From the NCBI RefSeq assembly GCF_020509005.1, contig NC_063015.1, forward strand, positions 4,154,001 to 4,218,000: a stretch of DNA of 64,000 bases. The letters are read 5' to 3'. Source of the stretch: Fulvia fulva. Its lineage: Eukaryota > Ascomycota > Dothideomycetes > Mycosphaerellales > Mycosphaerellaceae. Of this stretch, positions 1 through 11,766 are shown one piece after another. The position numbers and the translations under genes were made by a program. The notes under the pieces were generated by a model. It was not told the DNA's origin. It did no database searches and was given only the letters and a program-made list of their open reading frames with translations. Each line of letters opens with the position of its first letter. Positions within the stretch are counted from its first letter, which is position 1.

Positions 1-1
1 A

Positions 2-91
2 GCAATCGAAGAATACCACGCCCGCGCAGACGGCCTAGAAGTCAACATCGGCAGGCTCTTCGAATCTGAGCTCTTCGACGGGGCTTACTAA
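2..91 (+). CDS. C-terminal end of an LTR-retrotransposon polyprotein (element G0), cut by window edge
   Basis: An open frame enters from the left edge and runs 29 codons to a TAA at 89-91, ending in the residues LFDGAY. It is too short to assign by motif. The assignment rests on context: it is followed by about 110 bases of non-coding sequence, a G-rich polypurine tract and a sequence starting TGTCATGG that behaves like a 3' LTR. This is the order expected at the 3' end of a gypsy-type element. CpA dinucleotides are normal here, so this piece is not RIP-damaged, unlike the DNA to the right. It could also be the last exon of an unrelated gene. Confidence 0.4.
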   Translation, partial: AIEEYHARADGLEVNIGRLFESELFDGAY

Positions 92-201
92 TAGTGTATC
101 GACTATGACATTAGGCCTAGGCCTAGTACTGAAGCTGAACATCCTCGATATATAGAACTACTACGGCTTCGTAGGAACTCAGCTTTGTTCGGGGGGGCTA
201 C
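92..201 (+). other. Non-coding 3' leader and polypurine tract of element G0
   Basis: This stretch lies between the stop codon at 89-91 and the putative LTR start at 202. It ends in a run of seven G (191-197) followed by CTA and C. The RIP-damaged gypsy elements G2 and G3 in this window have the same design, a G run then TAC, directly before their 3' LTRs. That supports reading it as the plus-strand primer (polypurine tract). Confidence 0.5.
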
Positions 202-721
202 TGTCATGGTCTCCCTACAGAGAGTACAGAAGGTGGGGACAGAAGAGCCTCAGAGTGCTTAGAAGTCGTTAAGAAGTGACAGTCCAGCTTGGTGTGTAAG
301 CGCCAAGAATCATATACCCCGTAACATTTACTACGGGACCTAGCCCTCCAAATTCACCCCTCTACCAAACCTTAACAGATTCACTTCGGCTCGTGACTGT
401 GTGACTCACGGCACTCCCGCGAGCACCCGCGACTGCGCTAGACCCTAGAAGAAGCACGTGGAAGACTCGGAACGTAGGGCAGGTTAGAATAAGGTTTTGA
501 GCAAAGCTGCTAAGCGCGGCTTCGTACGGGTTAGCCCTGTTGATGCGGGGACACGCACTCGCGAGGGTCGCGTATAAATATCTAGCCTTCCCTAGGCCTC
601 TCTTGCTTCCTTCGTCTTTTGTTTTGTATAGCAATCATACTATACCCTTTTGCATCTACACTTCGTACCTACATTCTCGCTTTCACCCTTACATCTTATA
701 GGCCAGGCTCTCGCCCTAACA
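202..721 (+). repeat. Putative 3' LTR of element G0 (520 bp)
   Basis: The segment starts TGTC after a polypurine tract and ends AACA, giving the TGT...ACA ends of an LTR. It contains a TATA-like box at 572-580 and a pyrimidine-rich stretch after it, as expected of U3-R-U5. The 16 bases that follow (722-737) read in frame with LINE B endonuclease codons that continue at 30429, so the right end falls where a new insertion should end. The partner LTR is outside the window, so the boundaries are inferred. A 90-codon antisense frame at 362-634 is judged fortuitous. Confidence 0.58.
571..580 (+). promoter_or_regulatory. TATA-like box in the G0 LTR
   Basis: CGTATAAATA lies about 370 bases into the putative LTR and is followed by a CT-rich stretch (about 590-620) typical of fungal transcription start regions. 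Assigned by motif and position only. Confidence 0.4.
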
Positions 722-737
722 AAACTACGCGCTAGAG
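722..737 (+). pseudogene. Short left remnant of LINE B (endonuclease codons) between two LTR insertions
   Basis: After G0 and before G1 there are 16 bases. They end in TAGAG, which is the 5-bp target duplication of G1 repeated at 30424-30428. Joined across G1, the bases give Asn-Tyr-Ala-Leu-Glu followed by Ala-Ser-Phe-Asp-Tyr-Ile-Pro-Ile. This resembles the DHxPI motif at the end of LINE endonuclease domains, with His read as Tyr after RIP. The piece therefore belongs to the LINE that resumes at 30429. The first bases (about 722-726) should be the G0 target duplication. Confidence 0.55.
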
Positions 738-895
738 TGTTACGGCCCTAGGCCTAGTAAATAGTTAGCTAGTATATAGGTCACGTGACCGCGCGTTACT
801 AGCGCGCCTCGGCTATATATAACCTCGGTGTACCTTACGCTCCTCTTTCCTACGTACCTAGCTACTTTATATTGATACAATTATAAACCGTTATA
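738..895 (+). repeat. 5' LTR of G1
   Basis: It starts TGTTACGG and ends TTATA (from TTACA before RIP). It contains a perfect 12-bp palindrome with a CACGTG core at 779-790 and a TATA-like run at about 814-821. It matches 30266-30423 along its whole length except for about seven transitions. Confidence 0.93.
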
Positions 896-3186
896 CTTAG
901 CTAGGTCTCTATATCCGTAGAAGAGCTACGACGGGATCTATAAGAGCGTAGATTATTAATAACCGCGATAAGAAATTGCGGCGTACGATAGAAGAGTACG
1001 ACGTAGTATAAGAGACTACCTTAGGCTAAGTAGCACCTAATATAGTACAACCCTAAGGACAGCAAGGCTCGCTACTAGCTATACGCCTAGTAGTACGGCG
1101 CGAGTCTATATTTAATATATAGACTTAAGGACAAACTTAAGAATAGTAGTAGGCTACCGACGACGCCGTCTAGTAGAGACTCGAGAACTTATAGCGCCTA
1201 GTTACCTACCTACCTACTAAGTTTAACTTATACGACCTCCTTACCGACGACGAGATTTAAGAAGTTAACGGTATAGCTATAGCGGTAGTCGACTACGATA
1301 ACGACGGCGCGACCGAGGAAGGCAAAGGAGAAGAAATATAATAAGTCGCGAAAACCCTCCGTATCCTAGTTAATAACTTCCTCTAACTCGACGCTAACTA
1401 GCTCGTTAGGCTAATATAAGATCCCGAGATAGTAGCGGCTATTTACTTTATCCTACGCCGCGCCGAGTAAGAGTATAGAAATGTAATATAGATAGCTACT
1501 ATCCTTTACGAATAACTAGGTAAGGTAGGGTAGGAACTCGGGAAATAGAAGAGCTACGAATAGTAGATACGTAACGAGTATAACGTATTAGTTAAGGACC
1601 GTAATATATAGAAGACTAAGAAGGAGGAAGCTACTAAGTACCGTAGTATATATTAGAAGGACTTAGGTATAGTACGAGTAGAGATAAATTAGGCTAAGTA
1701 GTAGCTTATTACGATCTAGTAGGAACTCGATAACCTAAAGGCTTAACCTAAATCCTCCTCTAGCGCCGTACTCGTAGTATAAAACGAGTCTCTAAAGAAG
1801 TAAGCTAAGGAAGCCCTATAATAGCTTAACGATAACGACTCTAAGATTAAGACACTTGAATTAGACCTCGACATATATAAGATAGAGGCTCAAACCTACT
1901 AGAACGATATCTAGGAGCTAAATCAATCCTATTAAAACTAGGTCGATAAGCTTAAGAAGTAACTCGAGGATCGTAGTAGGTCTAGGGTACGCTCGTCGCT
2001 ATCTCGCGTAATATTATAATGCCGCGTACTATAGAACGGTCGTAACTCTTTAAGAGGTAAGGATAATAAGGCGGAAGGCAGACGAGCAACTAAGAAGGGT
2101 AAGAAATACTCTCGTAAGCTAGATAATAACGACTCGGACCCGTTATCCGAAGGTTTAGAGTTAGAGGAGGACTCGGAGTCGGATAGCGATACCCGTACTT
2201 ATCGCCGCTCTTCTAAGAAGAAGAAGTAGGTATACGACTTCGAGTCTCTAGTTAAGTACGATACCGAACTTGGCTAGCCCTTTAAGACTTAGCGCGGTAT
2301 TAATAAGCCCGAGAAGTTTATTAGTACTGTCGATAGTAAGCTATTAGGACCCTCCCTTAAGAAGTTCCTCTTAGAGTTAGAGACTATCGTCGACTATACG
2401 GTCTTCCGTAATAAGAAGATAGTATTAAAGTTCGTCTATAGCCTCCTTACTTCTCCTAGCGACGCGTAGGAGTTAGTCGGACCTAAGATTCCTACTATCT
2501 CTAGCGTCCTTATAAGTAATGAGAAGTTATATAAGGGTATTAACGACCTAATTCAAGAGCTCGCTAATCGCTATAGTAACCGTAACCCTATCGGTCGAGC
2601 CCGTAAGCGTATATACTCTCTAAAGATAGACAGTAAGGACACCTTCTAGTCCTTCTACCTAAAGTAGCGCTAGAACGTAAACATCCTAGGCCTAAAGGGT
2701 AAAGACGCGATAGACTACCTATAACGTAAGCTAATAGTCCGCTACCTTAATAAGTATCTAACGTATCGGCTAACCTCTCTTAGTAATATAATCGATAACC
2801 TTTATTAAGCCGATAAAGACTTTAAGATCTTAGACAGCCTCTACCCTCGTAATAAGAAGCCTAAGAATAATAAGAAGGACGATAAGAAGGACGGTAAGGA
2901 CAAGGACGATAAGCTAGTAGGCGTAGCTCCCGGTAAGCTACCTCGTAAGGCCTAGTCGACCCGTCCTAAGCCCTTTAAGAGTAGTCTTAGTAAGATCTTA
3001 GACGAAGCCGAGAATACTCGCTATATACGCGAGAGCCTCTATAAGAAGTACCGTAAGCCCGGTTACCGCTTATAGTAGCGTACCTACGAGCTCTTCGAGT
3101 ACGAAATGCCGGTACGTCTAGGTACTAACGCTAGTAGTACTAACGTCGTCGAATTACCGGCGGGAAATACGTAGTCTACTACTTAA
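896..3186 (+). pseudogene. G1 leader and gag remnant
   Basis: The stretch follows the 5' LTR and holds a long frame broken only by TAG/TAA codons of RIP type. It encodes a gag-like protein: a charged helical N-terminal half, a capsid-like middle (about 2250-2830), a basic Lys/Asp-rich stretch near 2860-2930, and a C-terminal segment near 3040-3075 where Tyr residues may replace zinc-knuckle Cys and His. The frame ends at TAA 3184-3186. G2 has a closely similar context at its gag end (CTACT or CTACC, then TAAG), so this is probably the natural gag stop. The start codon cannot be fixed. Confidence 0.68.
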
Positions 3187-4588
3187 GCGTAGAAGTAAGT
3201 AGATATAAATAAGAACAGTTATACGAAGAATTAAGAGAAGTACTACTAGTAGAGCCTCTACTAGAAGGACTTAAGCTATTATTCTATGTTCTTAGGATAG
3301 TAGAAATAGAATATAACCTAGTTATTAGCTTATACCTAGTAATACCGGGCGTAGCTAATAGGTAATATACATTGACTTTCCTTAATAACGGTACTAACTT
3401 AGATTATATTAACTCTTCTTATACGCGTAAACACAACCTATCCTTAACTAAGCTTAATAACCTATTAGTACTCGGATTAGCTAATAGGTCTATAGCTACG
3501 GAAATGATCGAACACCGTATAACTATAGAATTTACGCTTAGTAATAGCTATAGAGAAACGAGAACGTTCTAGGTTACTTATCTAGAATACGATATAGTAC
3601 TAGGCAGACCTTAGCACAATAAATATTAGCTAGGTATCGACTTTGCCTCTAGTATAATAACCCTCGACTCGGAGTACTATAAGGAACATTACCTATAGAG
3701 CGGCAAGCTAGTCTAGGTATAGAGTATTAACAATAAGTAGGAGCCTATAATTACTAAGCAAAGCTTCGAAGTAGCTCTAAAGACCCGATCACTATATTAA
3801 GCTACCGTTAAAGAAGATGATAAAGGAGATCTAGTCTAGACTATAACTTCCGACGTAATTATAAAGTAACGACCTAAGCCCGAGATATCGACCGAGACGC
3901 CGCCCGTACCGATACTACCGGACATTAATATCTAGGAAGTTAGCGAAGCGGCTATTAATAGAATGGCTAGGTAAAAGGGAGCCAAAGTATATATAATATT
4001 CATTTTCGATAAGAACGAACAATAGTAACTAGAGGATCTCCGCGTAACGGACCCTTTAATAACTTATACTATAAGTGCTCGGAATATACGTAAGGTAGTA
4101 GTATATAGGCCCGATACTAGCTATAGGATACTATCCGATAACAAGACTATCGAACGACTAGATACTCGAGTAGCGGCGTTCGTACTAGTAGCGTAGCGTA
4201 CTAGTCCGATACTATCCGCTTATAAGATATATATATAGTCTAATATTAATAAGTTTATAAAGAAAAAGGAGAAGACAATCGATCCGAAGGGTTAACTCCT
4301 ACCTATCTATTACGAGTTTATATACGTCTTTTCTAAGTAAGATACGAAGGAGCTCCTACCGTATAGGCTAGGTATCGACTATAAGATCAAACTAAAGCCT
4401 AGCGCGACTCCGCCCTTTAGCCGACCTTACCGTATATTAAACTAAGAGGACGAGGTAATAGCTTATTAGGTCTAAGAACGATTAGCCTAGAAGGGTATCC
4501 GTAGATACGAAGGAAGGGTAGACGTATCTTTACCTATACTTATTATTAAGAAACCTAGCGGAGGACTTAGAGTTTATATCGACTATAG
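3187..4588 (+). pseudogene. G1 pol, first part: protease and start of reverse transcriptase
   Basis: A retropepsin-like segment lies at about 3370-3700. An unbroken piece (3372-3572) reads FLNNGTNLDYIN, where a protease DxGAT/S motif is expected, and then DIVLGRPQ, the usual end of gypsy proteases. From about 4300 the text matches the start of Ty3 RT: ELLPYRLGIDYKI, SRPYRILNQ, then [11 protein letters not shown] at the end. The G2 insertion cuts here within TATAG (4584-4588). The frame continues at 16677. Confidence 0.85.
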
Positions 4589-4772
4589 GGTTACGGGTAG
4601 CCCGCGACCCCCTACTATAGCTACGTCGGCCCGGCTAAACTGCGGACCTTCCGTATCGGGTTAGCGCGGCTTAGCTTTGCTTTATAACTTCGCCGCGCCT
4701 CGCGCTCCTCTTTCGTAGCTTCGTAGAACAATAACTATCTCTCCCGGACCCTATAGTACGCGCGCCCTTATA
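4589..4772 (+). repeat. 5' LTR of G2
   Basis: Matches 11574-11757 over 184 bp, and the G3 LTR at 45046-45229 in reverse orientation. The first two bases are GG where TG is expected. The end CCTTATA derives from CCTTACA. It holds a TTTATAA box near 4681-4687 and a CTCGCGCTCCTCTTTC motif also found in the G1 LTR. Confidence 0.92.
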
Positions 4773-6979
4773 GTTTATTCTACTAGCCTACCTAGATTAC
4801 GGATCTAGGTAAGGGACGCGTAATAATAGGAACAGACTTATAGAACTAAAGAACACGCGACTACGAGCGGGTAGTAGAATACGGTAAGGCGCTAAGTACG
4901 TAGATACCTAGGGAACTTAACGCCGCGAAGACCTTAGCGATAGCGATAGGTCGCGTTAACAACTATACTATAACGAGTTAGTAGGACTTATAGACCTAAA
5001 ACGGTATACTACTACCGGCAAAGCCCTTAGGTAAGCGTACATCTCTTTTCCTAGATCTCTTATCTTTTCTATAGCCCTAGACTTAAGATAACGACCGGCG
5101 TATTACGATTAATACCGGCGTCGCTCTTTAGTAGGAGTTAGATATAGTATAGGAGAAGGCACTCGATAGGGAATAGAGAGGCGCTATTAACTTTATAGAA
5201 CTCTACGAGCTAAAGGAGTACTAGGAGAAGGGTAGCGACGACATACTACCCGTTTACTACTCCCTCGACGAAGCCGAACATATCGCCGCTAGCGAGAACG
5301 TCGACGCGAACGACCTCGCCGAGTTGGTCCGAGACTATCCTAAGACTTTATACGACTTTATCCTACGAGGATTTAATACCGCGTAGACCGCTACCGAGCA
5401 AGTCGACGTCTTATAACGTATAAACGCCCTCTAGAACGACTAGTACCGTAATCTCTACGCCGAATACGACCGTATCTATTAGATACCTAGAACCGAGAAG
5501 TCCGCCTTATAGAAGATAGTATAGGATCTTAAGAATATACTAGACCTAGCTAAGATAAAGGAGGTCTAGGACAAGTATAAGCAAGCTAATAATCTATATA
5601 AACAATTTTACGATCTTAGCGAAAAGGAGAAGAAGAAGGCATAAGATGCTAAGAGTATAAACTAGGCGTTATAGAAGGAGATTAATGACTTAAAGACTCG
5701 ACTCTAAGCTATAGAGGACAACACTACTAACGGTAATAGGCGTCGAGGCCGTAGTCCGTTACGCTCGCGCTCTTACCCGCGAGAGACCTCCCTCGAGAAG
5801 CTTTAGCGTATATATCGTAAAGCCGCTACCGGGGGCGGTAGGGGTAGTAGTAGAGATAACGATAATAATAACGGCCTAGGCCGTAGCGATAAGGACAAGG
5901 ATCGAGGTCGCGACAATCGCCGCCGTAACTAGCGCTAAGAGACGGTACGTACTAGAGGAGGACGTACTAATCGTATATAGATACCGCTAGTAGACCTCGC
6001 CGAGCGTCTTATTAATATCGACCGTACCTTAGAGCGTAGTATAGAGATCGGTAAGGGAGTACTAGATCCTAAGAAGTTTAAGAACGATGCCGACCTATCT
6101 TTCGATAGTTAGTATACGAGCATCCTACTAAAGCTTATAGTAGCGACCTTCCGTACTAAGTAGGATGCCCTCTACTTCCTATATAGATAGACTAATAGTA
6201 AAGTCTAGACTACTATTAAGCTACGTATCCCTATCCTAGGACATTAGTTATATAACGAGTTTAGTACCGGCGAGGAGCTACTAGACTAGATAACTCGATA
6301 GTACGGTACCCGGAACGAAGCTATAAAGGCTATAGTCGATATTATAACCTATAAGTAGTAGTAGAAGGAATCCTTTATCGTATTCTTCGTACGTTACTCG
6401 AAGTTACGTACCTAGATAGACTAGGGGGATAATACCGAGCTAATACTTTTCCGTAACCGCCTAAACCGTAAGTACTTCGTTAAGACATTCGGCGACCGAG
6501 AGGTTAACCGTTACCTAAATAGTATATAGGATATTATTAAGGAGTATACCGAGTTAGACGAGACCTTCTACGAGACCGAGTAGCTATACCCTTAGTAGGA
6601 TAATAACCGCCCTCGTAGTAGCGGCGGAGGAGGTAACTAGAACCTAGGCCCTACTAGTAACGTAATGACTACTATAGCTACCGTAGCTAGCGCGACCGGC
6701 ACGATCGTATAACGCCTACTATAGTACTTAGGCATTAAGAAGAAGGAAGACTTGCTAGTACACCTTTAGAATCTGCTACCGTTTAACCGCGAGGGTCGCG
6801 AAGATCTAAAGAAGTAGGGTAAGTACTTCCGTTACCGTACCGGACTATATATTACTAGTAACCCTAAGTACGAGATATACGGCTACGACGGCGACTACCG
6901 CCTACCTCGACTACGTAACGTAACTCTAAACTTAAGCGCCCTCGCTACCGAGTAGGGAAATGCCGGGGCTACTACCTAA
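4773..6979 (+). pseudogene. G2 leader and gag remnant
   Basis: After the LTR comes a non-coding leader of unknown length. A gag-like frame then runs to TAA at 6977-6979. It has charged, coiled-coil-prone segments (about 5500-5720), an Arg/Gly/Asp-rich basic stretch (about 5740-5960), and a capsid-like region (about 6000-6560). No clear zinc knuckle can be read, since Cys and His codons are prime RIP targets (TGC to TAC, CAC to TAC). The start codon is not visible. Confidence 0.65.
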
Positions 6980-9900
6980 GTATAGTAGACAGTAGTTAGA
7001 ACAAGAATTAGAAAGAGTATAAGATCGAGAGGCACAGAATATAAGAGACGGACTATAGCGGAGAACTTAAGATATTGGCCTATATATTAGAACTATAGTT
7101 ACCGGATGTATACCCTTATATAGTACTGCCTATAATAATATAAAATAGAAAGGTACGAGGCCTACTAGATTCTACTTCAACCTCTCTCTTTCTCGATTAG
7201 AAATATATACGTAAATATAACATCCCTCTAATACCCCTAGTTTAGAGTATGAACTTAATACTAGGCGATAGGAAGGCGAGTGCTAGACGTATTATACACG
7301 TAGCCTTAGTCGACGTTGTTATCGGCGGTCATTATTACGAGCAAATAATATACTACGTAACCGACCTCGAATACGAGATCGTCCTCGGCCTACCTTAGTT
7401 AAGCTAGTATAACCCTAACATCTTCTAGGAAACCGGCGAAGTGGCCCTTAGATTAGACTACTACTTTAGTGACTGTCTTCGTAGGAAGACTTCGACAATA
7501 GTTTAGTCCCTAAACTACTAACACCGGTAACTTACGAAATACGGACTAGAGCCCTTTACCGGGGAGTCGCTAGGATTTACGGTAGGAGGGGCGGAGTTAA
7601 ACGTCTCGTCCTTAGATATAGACGACGATAAGAAAGTGGACTATTAAGGCGTTAGTCGTCACGCTTAGGAGATATATACGTACCGGCCTAGGGCCGAGTG
7701 CTTCTATATTCTACCTACTAGTAACGAGTCTAGTAAAACGGATAGTAACGGCGAGTTGAAGCTAAGCGTAATGTTAGCTAACGATCTTAATTAGTTCCTA
7801 AACAAGCAATTCAACTATAACCCGAAGGAGAAGCTTCCGCCCGAGTACTATTATATTACGGACGCGTTCTTAGCTAAAGACTATAAAGGGCTCCCGCCTT
7901 ATATACCGGGCATTAACTATAAAATCTATATTAAGCCCGACGGCCTATAAGAGCCTCCTTACCGCAAACCCTATAGGCTTGTACCGTAAGAGAATGAAGT
8001 AGTTAAGAAATAGGTCACTAAGTAGGAGAGCAAAGGGAAAGTCCGTAAGGCTAGTTAGAAGACAAGCTAGTCCCTAGCTCCTATTCTAGTAGTACGTAAG
8101 CTAGGAGGAGGACTCCGAGTATATATTAACTATCGAGGGCTAAATATAATAACTATTAAGAATAGGTACCCTATACCTTTGATCTAGGAAACCCTTAATA
8201 GGATGTATAGTAAGAGGTACTTCACGAAGCTAGACATTGTTGTAGCCTTTAATAAGCTTCGTATTGCCGAAGGGCATAAATAGTTAATAGCGTTCGCTAC
8301 GCGGTACGGAGTATACGAATGTCTAGTCTTACCGTTTAGTCTATATAACGGCCCGGTATCGTTTCAGTTGTATATTAATAGTGTGTTATAGAAACACCTT
8401 AACGACTTCGTATCGGTATACCTAGATAATGTACTGATTTTTAGCGACATACTCGAAGAGTATATCGAGTACGTAACGAAGGTTTTAATAAAACTACGCG
8501 ATACCGGGTAGACCGTAGATATTAACAAATACGAATTCTATTAGTAGAGAGTCAAATACCTAGGCCTAATCGTTACGCTAGAAGGTATTGAAATGGACCC
8601 CGGTAAGCTAGAATATATCTAAAGCTAGGAGGCTCTAACTAACCTAAAGGATATATAAGCGTTCCTAGGCTTCGCTAACTTCTATAGACGGTTTATCGAA
8701 GCGTTCTTACGACTCGTATCGCCGCTAACCAACTTGACTAAGTCCGATAGCCCTAGTAACTATAAGAATAGAAGAATCGATTAGATACTAGGGTGCTAGA
8801 AGGCGTTTAACGTATTAAAGGTAGTATTTAGCAAAGCGGGTATATTAGTACATTACGTACCGGGGAGGTAGACAGTCGTTAAGACGGACTTCTCGGATTT
8901 TGTTAATGCCGGCGTCCTCTCCTAATATAACGAAGAAGGCGTCCTATACCCGGTAGCGTTTTACTCTAAGAAGTTAAGTCTATAAGAGTGTAACTATAAG
9001 ATCTACGATAAGGAGCTATTAGCTATTATTAAGGCGTTTGAAGAGTAGAGGCCTAAATTGGCCTACGAAGTAGATAATAATACTATCGAACCGGTCAAAG
9101 TGTTTATAGATTATAAGAACCTAGAGTACTTCATAACGACGAAGTAGCTCAATCGACGTTAGGCGAGGTAGGCTAAGTTCCTCTCTTAGTTCAACTTCCG
9201 TATCGTCTATAGGCCCGGTGTTAAAGGCATAAAGCTAGATAGTCTAACGAGACGTAGCTAGGACCTTCCGTAGGGGGTAGACGATCCGCGTAATTAGTAT
9301 TAGTACTAGACGTTACTACCGCCTAAGCGATTCCTTAAGATCGACTCTATACGCGTAACCGTAGAAGATGTTACTAAAGAGACGGAAACTCCGCTAAACC
9401 TAGAAGCAATAGAATTTATACTAGCCGAAGCTACTATACCGGTAGAAGCTACTACCGTATCGAAGCCTACGACAGAGGCTAAGTACGAGGCTAAACTCGA
9501 GTATCGAATAGTAATAGCGTACGCCGTAGACTAGGAGCTCAAGGTAGTAATTAAGATGCTATAGAAAGGTAACGCAATCCCGCTACTTCTTTAAAAGGCG
9601 AAGGTACACCTAGTATACTACGAGGTAGAAGGAGATATACTCTACGTCCGTAATTAGTACGGTAACTAGAGCTTATAGGTACCGGATAACTAGAAGCTAC
9701 GGACTCAAATAGTGAAGATAAACTACGACGTACTAGTAGTAGGCTATCCTAGTAGAGCCCGTATATATAAGCTCGTAGCACGTGAATTTTACTAGCCTAG
9801 CTTAGTAAGATTAGTACGTAGATATACCGTAAATTGCCGAGTATACCGTACGACGAAATCTCTATATACCTAGCCACCTAGATTATTACATCCACTTTCT

Positions 9901-11573
9901 ATACTAGAACGACCTTAGCGCTATATATTAGTCGACTTTATAGTAGACTTACTAGATAGTAAACTCGACGGTATGACTTATAACAATATTATAACCGTTA
10001 CGGACCGCCTGACAAAAGAAGTAGAACTTATTCCTATTAGAGCTATAACGGCGAAGAATGTAGCGCGCCTATTCTTAAAGTACGTATTTAGTCGACGTAG
10101 GCTCCCGGACACGATTACCTCTAATAAAGGGAAACAGTTTATCGTAACTTTCTAGAAGTAGCTATATAAGATACTACGGATTTAACGTAAGCTAAGTTTA
10201 TTATATCACCCCGAGACGGACGGTTAGTCTAAGCGTACTAATTAGAATATAGAACAGTACTTACGCGCCTATATTAATAAGGTATAGAGCGACTAGGCTA
10301 AATAGCTATACCTAGCTTAGTTTACTATTAATAACTACGTATTAGAAACTACCGGTGTCTTACCTTTCTACGTAAACCTTAGATATAACCCCGAGTTTAC
10401 GGAACGTATCGACTTATAGGTAGGTAGGGATCGCCGCTAGATAACGACTCTTTAGCGACTCGATAGTAAATCCGCCGAAGTATTCGCCCGACGCCTTTAC
10501 GAGCTATATCAGTTCCTCTAAGAGAATATAAGAATGTCCTAAGCCTTATAAGCTAAGGCCGCTAACCGATATCGCCGTATCTCGCCCGACTATAAGGTAG
10601 GTAATTAGGTATTCCTTAGTACGAAGAATATCCGTACGACACGCCCTTCTAAGAAACTATATCGACGATATACTAGACTATACTAGATCGTAGAAGTTAT
10701 GCCCTCGAAGCTCTCCTATAAGCTAAAGCTCTCCGATACGTTAGCTAGACTCGATAACTATTTCTATACGTCGCTATTATAGCGCGCCGACGATACTAAC
10801 CTACCGCCGCTAGAGGGATAGCACCTTATACCGCCGCTACCCGTAGTTATAGTTCCTAACACGACGGAAGCTAATACCGAGGCCGATATTATAGTAGTAC
10901 CCGTAGCGACCGAGTACGAGGTAGACAAGATCTTAGATATATATACGAGGAAGCGTACGGGGAAGGTGAAGAAGGGGTATAAGCGTAAGGTCGATATATA
11001 GTATAAGGTACGATAGGTCGGATATTAGGATATAGAGGATAGTGAAACTTAGTAACCTACTAAGGACCTATTTACGAGGGTAGCCGCCGCTATTATAGAC
11101 TTTTACTACAACCGGTCGGAGTTGTCTACGCCTATAGGTTTCGTAGCTCTATCTAACTAGTTACCGCTAGACGCTAAGGTGCTCGGACTTAATACGATTA
11201 GGATCAATAGAGACACCGTTACGAATAAGTCGACTCGAGCCTTACCTCTAATAGAATCTACTCCGTATATATTCGATACTCGAGTAGAGCCTATAGAGCC
11301 TATAATAATACCTAACTTTAGTTATAAGGATTATACGCGAGTACTAGCCGAAGACAGACTTAGGTCTAGGGCAAGCTAGCTAACTAGGCAATATGTTTCT
11401 CGAAGGAAGCCGGTCGAGGATAGTCTTAATAGAGCGAATACGATATTATCGGATATCAATAGGGCACTAGAGGATAATTAGGCGTTCGCGCGATTATAGA
11501 GCTCGATAGCTAAGTAGCCTTATAAGGTAGATAACGCTTAGAGGACTAAGGCGTGTTTTAGGAAGGGGGGTAC
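6980..11573 (+). pseudogene. G2 pol remnant: protease, RT, RNase H, integrase, chromodomain, C-terminal extension
   Basis: Landmarks in order: a protease end near 7370-7400 (YEIVLGLPQ); RT from about 7840, with [14 protein letters not shown] and, near 8420, VSVYLDN, where YLDD is expected; [10 protein letters not shown] at about 8670; an RNase H start near 8880; an integrase core at about 9930-10260, with an unbroken piece at 9973-10155 containing TVTDRLTKEVELIPI. A chromodomain lies at about 10920-11050, reading VDKILDIY then YKVRQVGYQDIE, where the Gln codon TAG may be a mutated Trp. After it come about 150 further codons, including the unbroken 11179-11379. The frame ends at the G-rich polypurine tract (11561-11573). 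RIP stops interrupt it throughout. Confidence 0.88.
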
Positions 11574-11757
11574 TATTACGGGTAGCCCGCGACCCCCTAC
11601 TATAGCTACGTCGGCCCGGCTGAACCGCGGACCTTCCGTATTAGGTTAGTACGGCTTAGCTTTACTTTATAACTTCGCCGCGCCTCGCGCTCCTCTTTCG
11701 TAGCTTCGTAGAATAACAACTCTCTTATTTAGACTCTATAGTACGTACGCCCTTATA
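11574..11757 (+). repeat. 3' LTR of G2
   Basis: Starts TATTACGGG (TG changed to TA) directly after the polypurine tract and ends CCTTATA, followed by the TATAG target duplication. The LINE A target duplication (11748-11766) overlaps its last ten bases. Confidence 0.93.
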
Positions 11758-11766
11758 TATAGATAG

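Larger units (their letters stand above)
4589..11757 (+). mobile_element. G2: RIP-degenerate Ty3/gypsy chromovirus inside G1 RT
   Basis: Two 184-bp LTRs (4589-4772 and 11574-11757) and a TATAG target duplication (4584-4588 and 11758-11762) define a 7169-bp element inserted in the reverse transcriptase of G1. It carries gag, protease, RT, RNase H, integrase and a chromodomain, followed by an extra C-terminal domain. All frames are broken by RIP-type TAG/TAA. G3, at 45046 on the minus strand, is another copy of the same family. Confidence 0.93.

Noticed and set aside
362..634. A 90-codon minus-strand frame inside the G0 LTR
   Set aside because: No domain, opposite to the element, and it crosses the TATA-like box. 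It is best explained as chance in GC-richer DNA.
896..4588. Alternative genetic code with TAG read as an amino acid
   Set aside because: TAG stands at positions expected to be both Gln and Trp, which fits C-to-T change in CpA on either strand (RIP). Neighbouring young elements use TAG normally.
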